Below, piece by piece: positions 16,974 through 25,020 of a stretch of 29,397 bases of DNA (the stretch's first letter is position 1; each line of letters begins with the position of its first letter). Source of the DNA: a virus; the IMG/VR virus record IMGVR_UViG_3300002242_000233, positions 1-29,397 of that record; one strand, 5' to 3'. Both the position numbers and the translations under genes were made by a program. Under the pieces are notes generated by a model. The model was not told the origin of the DNA, ran no database searches, and was given only the letters and a program-made list of their open reading frames with translations.

Positions 16974-17263
16974 AACCCACCACCTACAAACTTTAATAAT
17001 AGAGCCATCAAGGCGGCAAATCCAGCCGCCCCGCTAACTGTTATTGTTATTTTAAGTTCCCTGCTGGCATCGCTGAACCTGAAAGGCGCCCGCCTAAAAT
17101 TCCTTAATTCCACTTCAAGCGCCGTTAAGCGCCGCTCATGGTTTAACTGAGCCTCCCCATAGGTTTTAAGGAAAGAATCTAACTTTTTAGAGTTCCGCTT
17201 AACCTCTGACTTGAGATTAAGGACCGCCTCGGTCAATTGCCCTAACTCTCTTTCCCCGCTCAT
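16970..17263 (-). CDS. XhlA/holin-like protein: coiled coil plus C-terminal membrane helix, 97 aa
   Basis: Residues 1-60 form an amphipathic helix (EVKRNSKKLDSFLKTYGEAQ, then RRLTALEVELRNFRR) and residues 70-97 a single hydrophobic segment (ITITVSGAAGFAALMALLLK). This layout is that of haemolysin XhlA and of small phage holin or spanin-like partners. Predicted to sit in the membrane with the coiled coil in the cytoplasm. In this virus the gene lies between head-fibre genes and not with a visible endolysin, so a structural membrane anchor is also possible. Starts at an ATGA overlap. Confidence 0.55.
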   Translation of the reverse strand: MSGERELGQLTEAVLNLKSEVKRNSKKLDSFLKTYGEAQLNHERRLTALEVELRNFRRAPFRFSDASRELKITITVSGAAGFAALMALLLKFVGGGL

Positions 17264-17511
17264 GCTATCCGCTCAATATACTCGCTTTCCTGTCCAGCAT
17301 TATAAACCCGCCAAACCTCTTTAACATCCACCGGGTCGGCTGGACCTAAATCGGTCATAGTCCCATCTGGGTTTAATTGCTTTTTGTGCCCTTGGACCTG
17401 ATAAAGGATTATATGAACGCTGGAATCTGTGGGGTCCGCCGTATCTGTCAGAGAGTCCGCCACATAAGAGGCCCTGGCCTCTATTGCTGCTATTCTATCG
17501 CTTAGTTTCAT
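17260..17511 (-). CDS. Unknown small protein, 83 aa
   Basis: Start at MKLSDRIAAIEARAS (17511), overlapping the upstream stop as ATGA with GGAGGTAGTG as ribosome site. One N-terminal helix, then strands with HIILYQVQGHKK and VKEVWRVYNAGQ. It may be a small accessory of the fibre module, since the neighbouring genes on both sides carry fibre or coiled-coil features. No family recognised. Confidence 0.6.
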   Translation of the reverse strand: MKLSDRIAAIEARASYVADSLTDTADPTDSSVHIILYQVQGHKKQLNPDGTMTDLGPADPVDVKEVWRVYNAGQESEYIERIA

Positions 17512-18185
17512 TGCACTACCTCCACGCACTTTTTATTAAACTGCGCAATCGTGGTTATATATGCCCTGTCCCCGCCAATGTTTTTTATCCAAACATGCGG
17601 GCGCTTTATATACCCTGGCACATCGTAAAGCGGCGCTTCAAACGCCTTAAACTCAACGCCAGGGTATCCGCTGATTGAATAAGAGGGGTTAAAACCTCCC
17701 GTGTAATCCACATTACATAAAATAAGCCCCTGGTCTAATGCACGGGGGATATTATCATGGTCTATAAACTGCAATTCAGAGCGGAGTTTATAAAAAGTGT
17801 TATCTAAGACTTCGGCCAATAACACTTTAACCCTTATATCTGTAATCTTTCCATTAAGAACGACCCCCGGGTCAGAGCTGGGGAATATTATATATAACTC
17901 ATCCCCGGGGTCTAACTGTGAGCCCTCAATCCGCACATATCCCAAATAATCCGCCGTGCAGCCACCGCCGCCTTCTATTGATTCCACCGCCGCCTTAATA
18001 TCCGCAATATCAGGGGTGCTTAAATCTGAATCGGCTTTAATGGCCTCAACGGCCGCCTTAATGTCCGCAATGTCCCCAGAGTTCCCACCCTGTCCAGCCT
18101 CTATATTTGCCACAATAGCCTTTATCCTGTTAAGGGCCTCCTGGGTTGTTAAAACCCTATCCGTTGCCGTTCCTTCATCAACCAT
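17508..18185 (-). CDS. Head fibre / capsid decoration-like protein, 225 aa
   Basis: Residues 35-75 contain a duplicated helix, DIADIKAAVEAIKAD and DIADIKAAVESIEGG, of the same style as the repeats in the 785-aa fibre. A Gly-rich hinge and a 150-residue beta-rich domain follow (LGYVRIEGSQLDPGDELYII; DIRVKVLLAEVL; RPHVWIKNIGG). A trimeric helical stalk plus beta head is inferred. It lies two genes after the major capsid gene, where head decoration or fibre proteins are usually found. Start has AGAGGCGATTAA. A TATA-like TTTTAAA about 35 bases upstream could give an internal promoter, at low confidence. Confidence 0.55.
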   Translation of the reverse strand: MVDEGTATDRVLTTQEALNRIKAIVANIEAGQGGNSGDIADIKAAVEAIKADSDLSTPDIADIKAAVESIEGGGGCTADYLGYVRIEGSQLDPGDELYIIFPSSDPGVVLNGKITDIRVKVLLAEVLDNTFYKLRSELQFIDHDNIPRALDQGLILCNVDYTGGFNPSYSISGYPGVEFKAFEAPLYDVPGYIKRPHVWIKNIGGDRAYITTIAQFNKKCVEVVQ

Positions 18186-18237
18186 TTAATCGCCTCTTAT
18201 TGTCTTATTAAGGGGTTTAAAATGGGAAAGGGTTTTT

Positions 18238-18253
18238 AGCGGCTCAGGCCGCT
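18238..18253. other. Perfect 6-bp hairpin over the end of the 49-aa gene
   Basis: AGCGGC-TCAG-GCCGCT overlaps the stop codon of the small gene. On the transcribed strand it is followed by an A-run rather than a T-run, so it does not look like a simple terminator; it might modulate translation or RNA stability between capsid and decoration genes. Confidence 0.35.
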
Positions 18254-18393
18254 TTAAAGTTCTTTCCGGGCTTAACCGCCGCCTTAACCTTTCCGCCAGG
18301 ATAAACCAGAACGCCGCCAGCCCTGGTCGGGTAATCCCCTGTATATATCCATGTTTTAGGCTTAGGTTCCGCCCCGCTCTTTTTTTTGCTCAT
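18244..18393 (-). CDS. Small basic protein following the capsid gene, 49 aa
   Basis: ATG at 18393 follows AGGGGATAAT 26 bases after the capsid stop. The protein starts MSKKKSGAEPKPKTW, continues IYTGDYPTRAGGVLVYPGGK and ends in AAVKPGKNFKAA; it is Lys/Gly/Pro-rich with a central beta hairpin. It fills an otherwise empty 230-bp gap in the structural operon and keeps the codon style of its neighbours. It might be a capsid-associated or DNA-binding peptide; no family is recognised. Confidence 0.6.
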   Translation of the reverse strand: MSKKKSGAEPKPKTWIYTGDYPTRAGGVLVYPGGKVKAAVKPGKNFKAA

Positions 18394-18419
18394 ATTATCC
18401 CCTGATTCTAAGGGCACAT

Positions 18420-19322
18420 TTAGGCGCTCTTTATAACCGCTGTATATGGGGCATTCAGGACCTCAGCGCCCAGGCTCATCGTTGCAATAAGCCGGGTCGC
18501 TAATTTACCAGCCGGGGCAAGGTCCGCCTCAATTACGGTTATATCCTCACCTAAGGCCTCTGCAATTGAGCGGGCCGAGAGCGCTAAGCCACTATATACC
18601 TCTACATTGTTGTTATTCTGTGCATGGGGTATATTGGTTGTTGTGAGAATCTGGGCGCCAAGGAACGCCGGAATCTCTCCGCTCTGGCCCGGGGTGCTGT
18701 TGCCGTATTTGCTGGCATTTACAAACTGCTCGTCGGCCCATAGTGCCGCCTTCTGGTGCGGGTGCATTATAACCACATAGGGCTCGGGGGCGTTGTTGCT
18801 TTCCAGCGCTTCAAGGGCCGCCTTTATGCTGTCCGTGTCCATCACATCCGCCGCCGTGATTGAGTCATCGTTGGGGGCGTCATTCACCCGTATTATATGC
18901 CCTGCGCCTGCAATGGCCTTATTTATAATATAGGTATCCTCTTTCTTAGCCAGGGCTTCCCCGAGCGCTCTGGTTGCCTCATCGTAAAGATTGGCTTTTG
19001 AGCGCTGGAGGGCATTACGGCTTATATCCACAACGGCGTTAAACCGTGTAAGCGCTATTTGCACCTCGCTAATTGGGAGAACAGAGCCGCTTAGGGTTGT
19101 ATCCTCTGCACTATTGGGCATTTCCAGGGCGTCAAGGCCGCCAATCTTAGCGATTGTTATGCTCTCCCCTGGGCCGCCCTGTAATTCTGTATTGAGAACC
19201 GCAAGGTTGCGCATATAACGCTTTTCGGCTGCTATCTGCTCAACCAGAGCGGCCTTAATCTCTGGGATTAATGCGGCTGCTGCTGGCGAATCCGTGAGGG
19301 CTCTCTTTATGTCTATTGGCAT
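18420..19322 (-). CDS. Major capsid protein, HK97 fold (N4-gp56-like)
   Basis: 300 aa, directly after the prohead protease gene. The first 55 residues are helical and could be the N-terminal arm. SEVQIALTRFNAVVDISRNA matches the strand-helix start of the capsid core, YVVIMHPHQKAALWADEQF is the typical P-domain segment, and IPAFLGAQILTTTNIPHA precedes the last strands, a pattern shared with the N4-gp56 capsid family. About 120 copies of this size class usually build each T=2 or larger shell, but the T number cannot be deduced. Ribosome site GGGAGGTTTTAAC overlaps the protease stop. Confidence 0.85.
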   Translation of the reverse strand: MPIDIKRALTDSPAAAALIPEIKAALVEQIAAEKRYMRNLAVLNTELQGGPGESITIAKIGGLDALEMPNSAEDTTLSGSVLPISEVQIALTRFNAVVDISRNALQRSKANLYDEATRALGEALAKKEDTYIINKAIAGAGHIIRVNDAPNDDSITAADVMDTDSIKAALEALESNNAPEPYVVIMHPHQKAALWADEQFVNASKYGNSTPGQSGEIPAFLGAQILTTTNIPHAQNNNNVEVYSGLALSARSIAEALGEDITVIEADLAPAGKLATRLIATMSLGAEVLNAPYTAVIKSA

Positions 19323-19323
19323 G

Positions 19324-20250
19324 TTAAAACCTCCCTGCTTCTTCCAGGACCTTTAAAAGGTCTTTCCTGTCTATCTGTCTCAGGTCCTTAGGTTCTACGG
19401 CGGTAATGGTTGCGACCGCCATACCCCGCCTGGGCTCTGGCTCAACCTTTACCTCCTCTGCATTCTGGACCTGGTCGGAATTATCCGACGCTGGCTCTTC
19501 AGGGCTCTGATTAGAGGCCAAGGCCTCAACCATTGCCCTAAGTTCCCCAAGTGCCCCCTCTAAGGCGGCGACCTCCCCTTCTAAGGTCTCAACCCTGGCC
19601 GTAAGGTCCGGGGTTGCTGTGTCAGGGGCGGCCTCTGGGGCCTGGGTTGCTGGTTCCTCTGGGGCGGTTGCCCCCTGTCTTTCCTCTGTGATTTTATCAC
19701 CTCTGGACTCTGATATATCCGCTAAGCGCACGGCTTTAAAACGGGCGGCGCTATTGGCTGGTAAATCCACTACTGAGATTTCCACGAGCCTAAAATGGGT
19801 TATAACGCCCACATCCTCGCCGTCTATATTCTCCCATTTAATATCGCTTTCCCGCTCAATCTGGCCGCCTATGCTAAACCCGTTTATTACTTCCTGTTTA
19901 ATCAGCGCCCAAGCCTCATCGGCGGCCTGGGTGCCTGTGGCAATCTCTGCAACCACAAATAGGCCATCAGAGCGCACGGCGGTTTTTAGGACCTCCCCGC
20001 TCTGGGTCTCATATTCCGCAAGGACCCGCCCGATTGGGGTCTCATGCTGGAATCTTAACACGGGTGCGGTCATAAAATCCTTTAAGGCCTCTTCTAAGGC
20101 CTCCGCTGTAAATATGGTCCCGTAAGAATCAACTACCGAGGGCACTGAGGCAAGCCCGGCAATAATGCGGGGCTCAGGCTGGCCCTCTGGCGTGGCCTGT
20201 GTGCTGCTTATGCGCTCAAACTTTCCACTTATACTTAATACCGCTGTCAT
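19324..20250 (-). CDS. HK97-type prohead protease with C-terminal scaffold-like tail, 308 aa
   Basis: The N-terminal 165 residues match herpes/HK97-type serine prohead proteases: His69 in RFQHETPIG and Ser126 in GFSIGGQ are the expected catalytic pair, and VEISVVDLPANSAA is the conserved strand after them. Residues about 170-210 are a Pro/Ala/Glu-rich linker. Residues 215-245 form a coiled coil (ARVETLEGEVAALEGALGEL), like the delta/scaffold domain that guides capsid assembly. The stop leads directly into the capsid gene, and the start overlaps the gp10-like gene as ATGA with GGAGGTAAAG. Confidence 0.85.
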   Translation of the reverse strand: MTAVLSISGKFERISSTQATPEGQPEPRIIAGLASVPSVVDSYGTIFTAEALEEALKDFMTAPVLRFQHETPIGRVLAEYETQSGEVLKTAVRSDGLFVVAEIATGTQAADEAWALIKQEVINGFSIGGQIERESDIKWENIDGEDVGVITHFRLVEISVVDLPANSAARFKAVRLADISESRGDKITEERQGATAPEEPATQAPEAAPDTATPDLTARVETLEGEVAALEGALGELRAMVEALASNQSPEEPASDNSDQVQNAEEVKVEPEPRRGMAVATITAVEPKDLRQIDRKDLLKVLEEAGRF

Positions 20251-20744
20251 GTATTCTTTACCTCCTGCATTCTGTTAATAACCGCCTTTATCAATGCGCC
20301 ACGGTTTAAAGCGCTCTGGAATGGTCTTAAAAGGAAAGGCTGGGGTTCTGTGCGTGGGCGATTGCGGGGGACATAATGGCCTTTACTAAATGCAAACTTA
20401 GCCCCTGAGCGTGGGGCCCGTGCGCTTAGCCGTGCAATCCGACCAACCTCCCACCTTAGCGCTTTCCTGCGGCGTGGTGCGACCCAATGGCGTTTATATC
20501 CATCATGGACCGCCGCCGCATAGGGCGCCGTGTATTTTATGGTAATTGCGCCCTCTTTAATGTCCAATAATCCAGATTCCCTTAAAACGCCTGTGTCCGC
20601 CGGGCATTCCTTAAGACTTTCCCTATAAACCTGTGTCATGAAGTCCCCGGCGCCCGCCTTAAACGCCTCTGGGTATTTGTCTTTTATCTGCTTTATAAAG
20701 CCGTCAAGGCCGTTTATCTCCTCGGCGTCAAATACCAAGCGCAT
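20247..20744 (-). CDS. HK97 gp10-like protein, 165 aa
   Basis: ECPADTGVLRESG followed by KYTAPYAAAVHDGYKRHWV is the signature of the HK97-gp10 family (neck/tail completion or minor head protein). The middle is strongly basic (PRRRKALRWEVGRIARLS), and RTEPQPFLLRPFQSAL is the usual C-terminal motif. It lies between portal and protease instead of after the connectors, where most siphoviruses keep it. Overlaps the portal stop as TAATG. The exact role in the neck is not certain. Confidence 0.75.
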   Translation of the reverse strand: MRLVFDAEEINGLDGFIKQIKDKYPEAFKAGAGDFMTQVYRESLKECPADTGVLRESGLLDIKEGAITIKYTAPYAAAVHDGYKRHWVAPRRRKALRWEVGRIARLSARAPRSGAKFAFSKGHYVPRNRPRTEPQPFLLRPFQSALNRGALIKAVINRMQEVKNT

Positions 20745-22882
20745 TAAACCACCTCCTCAGAGCCAACTATAAGCCCGGCCTCAAGCGCTTTATTATATTC
20801 TGAATCTGTCAGGGGTGCAGTTATACAACGGCAATTAGGATGTGATGGGGGCAAATAGCGGGTGTCAGATATGTTAAATATCTTTCCATCCAGAGCCCGG
20901 CAAATATCGGACTGTCTGGAATCCCTAACGCCTATACGCTTATATGCTTTAGTTCCCATGCGTTGCATTGAATTAACCCGGGCACGGTTGGCTATATGAT
21001 TAAAGCGGGTGCGCTCTATGCGCTCTAACTTCCATTGCTCAGATTCCAGGACCTCGGGTATATTATCCTCAATGGTTGAAGTGAGTTTATAAAGGCTTAT
21101 ACCGCCCTCTGCAATTGTGGAATCTATAAGGTCGTTTATCTGGTCCGCTAAATCTGCGCTAAAAGTCTTAATGGGCTTTATGCCTAAGTCCTGATTGATT
21201 GAGTCTAAAAGGTCCTTAGGGAGAGCGTCAGGGTCCGGCGGGGTGCCGCTTATGCTGGCCTCCCCTTCAAGCCATAAATCTATACTCTGGGTCGCTGATT
21301 GCTCTATAAGTGCGCCCGTGGCCTTATCTATGATTCCCTGCACCTCGCCCTTAAAGGTATCTGGGTTTATTACCTTATGCTCTGAGCGCTGGGAATCCCC
21401 AAGCGTGCGCCTATATAGCGCCCTTATGCCCGCAATGATATCGCCCTTCAACTGCTCGGCGTTCTGGTGCGCTATGTCCTGAGCGGCGTTATAAATGCCC
21501 CCTGGTGTGTTGAAAGTGTGGGGGGTTATATTATCCCCTGTTGCGCTTTCCGTGCCTGCACCGCCCACCGTGTCGGCCCTGGGGGTGAGAGTTCCCCCCA
21601 GAGCCTTTTTATTAAGGAGGGATTGCTGGGGTTCAGCCTGAGAGAATAAAGCGGGCGCCGTTGCGGCTGGTGTTATGGTCTTATCCCCGTTGGGTAATGG
21701 GGGGAGGCCTATAACATCCCTTAACTCGTTGGGCGTTAAGGCCTGCTTATCAAGTAAGAGCCCATAGGCACTTATTAGGCTGGGGTCTATGAGGGGGCGG
21801 GGGGACCTGATTTTAAATTTATAGCGTGTCAGGCCCAGGCGCTCTTTAAAGAATCTGTTAAAGGCCGCTTCAAGAAGGGCGTTTAAGGCGTCTATGGAAT
21901 CATAAAAAGCGCTTATCTGGGTTGTGCCTGTAATCATTCCAGCGCCGCCGGTCTCACTTATGCCTATCTTAATCTGTGGCACCTTGTAAATTGATAAAAT
22001 GCGGGTCTCCATATAGCGCAATAAGGCGTTAAACTCCATGTCCTTATTAGAATCTGAGAGGGGGGCGACCGTCATCTGGGGCGTATTTATGAATGTATAA
22101 CCGCCGGCCTCTGAATCCATGTCGCTTTTTATCTGATTTATAAGGCGCTCTATTGCTGGATTAGGCACATCGCCAAGGTTAATAAGAGCCTTAGGGCGAC
22201 CATGGTTAAAATAATAGTCGTGGTTGTATTCTATGGCCCTAAGCCATGTTGCTATAAGAGCCTTGGCCGCCACCATGGGAGGGGTTCCGTAATGCGCACC
22301 AGGGCCAGGATTAAGGGCGATATGTATTACATCCCCCGGCTCAAAATCTATATTCTGCTGGCCATTGCCCGGCTGTTGCTTATATCCTATTATATCCCCG
22401 CTCTTAGGGTCCTGTATTATAGTCATCTGTTGCGGGGGCAATAGCCAGAGTTTAAAGGGCTCACGGCCTATTACTTGGCCGTTCAGATTCTTTAAAACCT
22501 TATATTGCACTTCAACCCAAGCATCGCCGAATATCTCAAGGCTTAGAATTATGCCCTTTAAAAATTCAGAGCCCGTTAAGAGTCCGCCCGGGGAATTTAA
22601 AAGCGCCTCTGCTTTATCTCTTAAAATTTTTTGGCTCTGGCTGAGCGGGGCGCCCTTAGCCTGGTCCTCAAATAAGAACCCTTTACTTATTGCTGTCTCC
22701 GCAATCGTATTAATGGCCGCATTTAACGGCGCTGTTTTTAGATATGCCGACCACATAAGAGGGCGGGTAAATCCAGAGTCTCCATAACGGGGCGTAATAG
22801 TGCGCCCTTGGGCGTGGGCGCTCTTATAACCCTTATCCTCAATGGAGGCCTCTCCATGGCGGAACCGGCTCAGGAATCCCAT
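20744..22882 (-). CDS. Portal protein fused to a MuF-like head morphogenesis domain, 712 aa
   Basis: Residues 1-400 resemble HK97-type portals: LPPQQMTIIQDPKSGDIIGY, then FEPGDVIHIALNPGPGAHYG and an ISETGGAGMITGTTQISAFY segment. A 90-residue linker rich in Ala, Gly and Thr follows. Residues 560-712 form a MuF/SPP1 gp7-like domain, with ERTRFNHIANRARVNSMQRM, then RDSRQSDICRALDGK and the hallmark PPSHPNCRC (678-686). In most phages these are two genes. It is the first gene of the structural operon, with a TATA box 35-42 bases upstream and only a short leader without a strong ribosome site. Confidence 0.85.
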   Translation of the reverse strand: MGFLSRFRHGEASIEDKGYKSAHAQGRTITPRYGDSGFTRPLMWSAYLKTAPLNAAINTIAETAISKGFLFEDQAKGAPLSQSQKILRDKAEALLNSPGGLLTGSEFLKGIILSLEIFGDAWVEVQYKVLKNLNGQVIGREPFKLWLLPPQQMTIIQDPKSGDIIGYKQQPGNGQQNIDFEPGDVIHIALNPGPGAHYGTPPMVAAKALIATWLRAIEYNHDYYFNHGRPKALINLGDVPNPAIERLINQIKSDMDSEAGGYTFINTPQMTVAPLSDSNKDMEFNALLRYMETRILSIYKVPQIKIGISETGGAGMITGTTQISAFYDSIDALNALLEAAFNRFFKERLGLTRYKFKIRSPRPLIDPSLISAYGLLLDKQALTPNELRDVIGLPPLPNGDKTITPAATAPALFSQAEPQQSLLNKKALGGTLTPRADTVGGAGTESATGDNITPHTFNTPGGIYNAAQDIAHQNAEQLKGDIIAGIRALYRRTLGDSQRSEHKVINPDTFKGEVQGIIDKATGALIEQSATQSIDLWLEGEASISGTPPDPDALPKDLLDSINQDLGIKPIKTFSADLADQINDLIDSTIAEGGISLYKLTSTIEDNIPEVLESEQWKLERIERTRFNHIANRARVNSMQRMGTKAYKRIGVRDSRQSDICRALDGKIFNISDTRYLPPSHPNCRCITAPLTDSEYNKALEAGLIVGSEEVV

Positions 22883-22916
22883 AAGTGCAACCCAATATAG
22901 ATATATGGCGCACGAC

Positions 22917-22924
22917 TATTTAAA
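22917..22924 (-). promoter_or_regulatory. Archaeal-type TATA box (TTTAAATA) of the structural operon
   Basis: Minus strand CTTTAAATAGTCG, identical in core to the box before the accessory operon. A start site about 25 bases on would be near 22894, 12 bases before the portal ATG. It lies in the 53-bp gap after the large terminase. A second AT-rich stretch (CATATATCTATATTG) just downstream is an alternative. Confidence 0.65.
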
Positions 22925-22935
22925 GATATGGTGGT

Positions 22936-24378
22936 TTAAATGCTGAATTTATCCCCACGGGCACCTAAGGTCGGCGGCGCTCTATGGGTCTTTATTATGG
23001 TTGCTGTGGGCTCTGGCGCACGGTTCAAATATCCCCAGAGGGCAAGGGCGGCGCTGTCGGGGTAGTCATCATTACCGCCCGGCCTGTGGTGTATGCTCAT
23101 ATATTGCCCCTTTACCTCACGCTGTAAGGTTATATTCTGGGATATAAAGCGCTTTAAGGACTGCTGGAGGCTCAAGGCCCGAGGGGTTATTGCAATATCT
23201 GGGGCGCTCTGGGGCAATAATAGCCGCCGGTCCTCTATTGCCCGGAGATATTCCTTATAAAGGGCGTCTTTCCCCGGCATTGAGAATATAAAAGGCTTAA
23301 AGGGTATATCTGGCCGTGCGCTTTTAAACCATTCAATCACGGGGTCGCCGGCGCCCGTGGTGTCCGCCGTTATGCTCTGAATGAATGGAAAGCGGCCAAA
23401 AAGGCTTAAGAGTTCCTGTAATTGCGCCTCATAACCTATTTGCCTCAATTCAACCCATGAGGCAATAAATGGTCGGCCCTCTGAGTCTTCTATAACAACC
23501 GTGGCGACCGTTGAATCGTCATATTTAGCCAAGTCCAAGCCAACCCATGCGGGGGCCTCTGAATATGTCAGAGCCTCAGGCGGTCCCCGTTCCTGCATGG
23601 CCGCAATATCCCGGGGCGTGATTGGTTGGCCAATATCAAATAACCACTCTAAGCCATATTGCCGTCGGTATGCGGGGGAATCTGGCCCCAATTCCGCCCG
23701 TTGTCTTTCCAGATATAAGCCATATTGCGGGTTATGTTTAACCACATCGTCGGTATTTGTGATATAGTGCTTTAATGTTGAGTCCCCCAAGGCCGTATAA
23801 AAAAAGTTAGGGGTATAACCCGGCGTGCCCATATAGACTTTAAGAGCGTTATAGTGCGCACCCATAGGGTCAATACGGTCGCTTTTAACCTGGTCCTCTA
23901 TGTCCTGGGCCTCATCAATTATTATAAGATTGAAAGACTCGCCTACAATATGGGCGGTCTTATTCCCAGGGAGCGCTTTTAAGAGCGTGCCCCCCGGATA
24001 TTCAAGCCAGCGCTCCAAATCCTTAATGGGGATTATTCCCCGCTGTCTAAGTTCTGGCGCCATGAGCGCCAATTTACCTTTAACTTTCCGTGCCAATAAG
24101 AGCGCTTGGCCCTCTGAGGGGGCAACCACGCCCGCTTTAAGCGGCCAAGGTGTGCCGCCCGCTGCACTCAATACTATAAGATAAAAAAGCGCCATGGCCA
24201 CCGCCTCGGACTTTCCAGATTGGCGGGGATAAAGGGCGGTTATGGTGCGCCCTCGGCGCTCTAAAAAAGAGCCCACAATATCAACCATTAAATCCAGCTG
24301 GTAAGCATAAGGACCAGCCCAATTATTGCCGTGGCTCCGGTCCCATTGCTTTAAGAATTGCCTGATATTAAGCCTCAA
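22936..24378 (-). CDS. terL: Terminase large subunit, 480 aa, TTG start
   Basis: DNA packaging motor. The ATPase has Walker A YPRQSGKS (50-57) and Walker B LIIIDEAQ (151-158); MGTP (183-186) fits the coupling motif. The RNase H-like nuclease has its acidic residues in GLDLAKYDD (280-288), TADTTGAGDP (337-346) and NDDYPDSAALALW near residue 440. Start is TTG at 24378, overlapping the stop of the small terminase candidate as TTGA; no ATG is nearer in frame. No intein or split is seen. Packaging type (cos or pac) cannot be inferred. Confidence 0.92.
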   Translation of the reverse strand: MRLNIRQFLKQWDRSHGNNWAGPYAYQLDLMVDIVGSFLERRGRTITALYPRQSGKSEAVAMALFYLIVLSAAGGTPWPLKAGVVAPSEGQALLLARKVKGKLALMAPELRQRGIIPIKDLERWLEYPGGTLLKALPGNKTAHIVGESFNLIIIDEAQDIEDQVKSDRIDPMGAHYNALKVYMGTPGYTPNFFYTALGDSTLKHYITNTDDVVKHNPQYGLYLERQRAELGPDSPAYRRQYGLEWLFDIGQPITPRDIAAMQERGPPEALTYSEAPAWVGLDLAKYDDSTVATVVIEDSEGRPFIASWVELRQIGYEAQLQELLSLFGRFPFIQSITADTTGAGDPVIEWFKSARPDIPFKPFIFSMPGKDALYKEYLRAIEDRRLLLPQSAPDIAITPRALSLQQSLKRFISQNITLQREVKGQYMSIHHRPGGNDDYPDSAALALWGYLNRAPEPTATIIKTHRAPPTLGARGDKFSI

Positions 24379-24935
24379 GCGTTCTTTATCCGTTTTTTAA
24401 CCCCCTTTTTTTTGCTCTTTTTTGAGCGCTTAGAGCCCGAGGGCTTAGGGGGCTCTGGGGCGGGCATGTCCTCAATACCGAAAAAGGCTTTAACAGATTC
24501 CCAGGACCCGCCGCCCATGCCGCCGGGCGTTATGTTTATATTGCTGACTCCCAGAGCGCTAAAAGCCTTTTCGGCCAGCCTGTCCCTCATGTTCCGATAT
24601 CTTATGGCCAGGTCATCACGCCCCTCCCTCTCAAACCGCTTTATCAAATGCTCATATTCCTTTATTGTGTCCGTATAATAGCCAAGCGCCCAACTTATAG
24701 CCTCCTGCACCTCTGGGAGCTCAGAGCCATAAGCCCTTATGCCCTCTCTTAGCGCCCTCATATCTGAGCGCACGGCCACAACCCCCCAGCCTTCCCACCA
24801 TGGGAGCCGCTGTAATTCTTCTAAGGCCTCAGGTGCGCTATAGCCCCGCAATAAATAGCGCAATACGGCAAGCCTGCGCCTGCGGACCTTTATCGTATGG
24901 CCCAGCACCTTATCGCTTAAGTCCATTATTACCAT
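24375..24935 (-). CDS. Probable terminase small subunit, 186 aa
   Basis: Start chosen at the ATG at 24935 (MVIMDLSDK), which has GGTGATT ahead; an ATG six codons earlier lacks a ribosome site. The N-terminal region RRRRLAVLRYLLRGYSAPEA reads as a helix-turn-helix. A central helical stretch (YYTDTIKEYEHLIKRFEREG) may oligomerise, and the C-terminal 30 residues are very basic (SGSKRSKKSKKKGVKKRIK). This order and its direct coupling to the large terminase by TTGA fit a small terminase that binds the packaging site, but no diagnostic motif exists, so this is contextual. Confidence 0.65.
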   Translation of the reverse strand: MVIMDLSDKVLGHTIKVRRRRLAVLRYLLRGYSAPEALEELQRLPWWEGWGVVAVRSDMRALREGIRAYGSELPEVQEAISWALGYYTDTIKEYEHLIKRFEREGRDDLAIRYRNMRDRLAEKAFSALGVSNINITPGGMGGGSWESVKAFFGIEDMPAPEPPKPSGSKRSKKSKKKGVKKRIKNA

Positions 24936-24970
24936 ATAATCACCTATTCCCATTTATTGGCTCTTTTTTT

Positions 24971-25010
24971 AACATATAAGCATATTGGCGTATATGTTTA
25001 TAATGCTTAT
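24971..25010. repeat. Two interleaved 8-bp inverted repeats between tRNA-Leu and the small terminase
   Basis: AACATATA (24971-24978) pairs with TATATGTT (24991-24998), and ATAAGCAT (24976-24983) with ATGCTTAT (25003-25010). Minus-strand TTATAAAC lies within and could be a TATA element for the terminase genes. The overlapping dyads suggest an operator or a tRNA 3'-end processing structure. Confidence 0.45.
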
Positions 25011-25020
25011 GCAAGTGCAA

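Noticed and set aside
18238-18253. Rho-independent terminator after the 49-aa gene
   Set aside because: The hairpin is followed by an A-run, not a T-run, on the transcribed strand, and the operon appears to continue.
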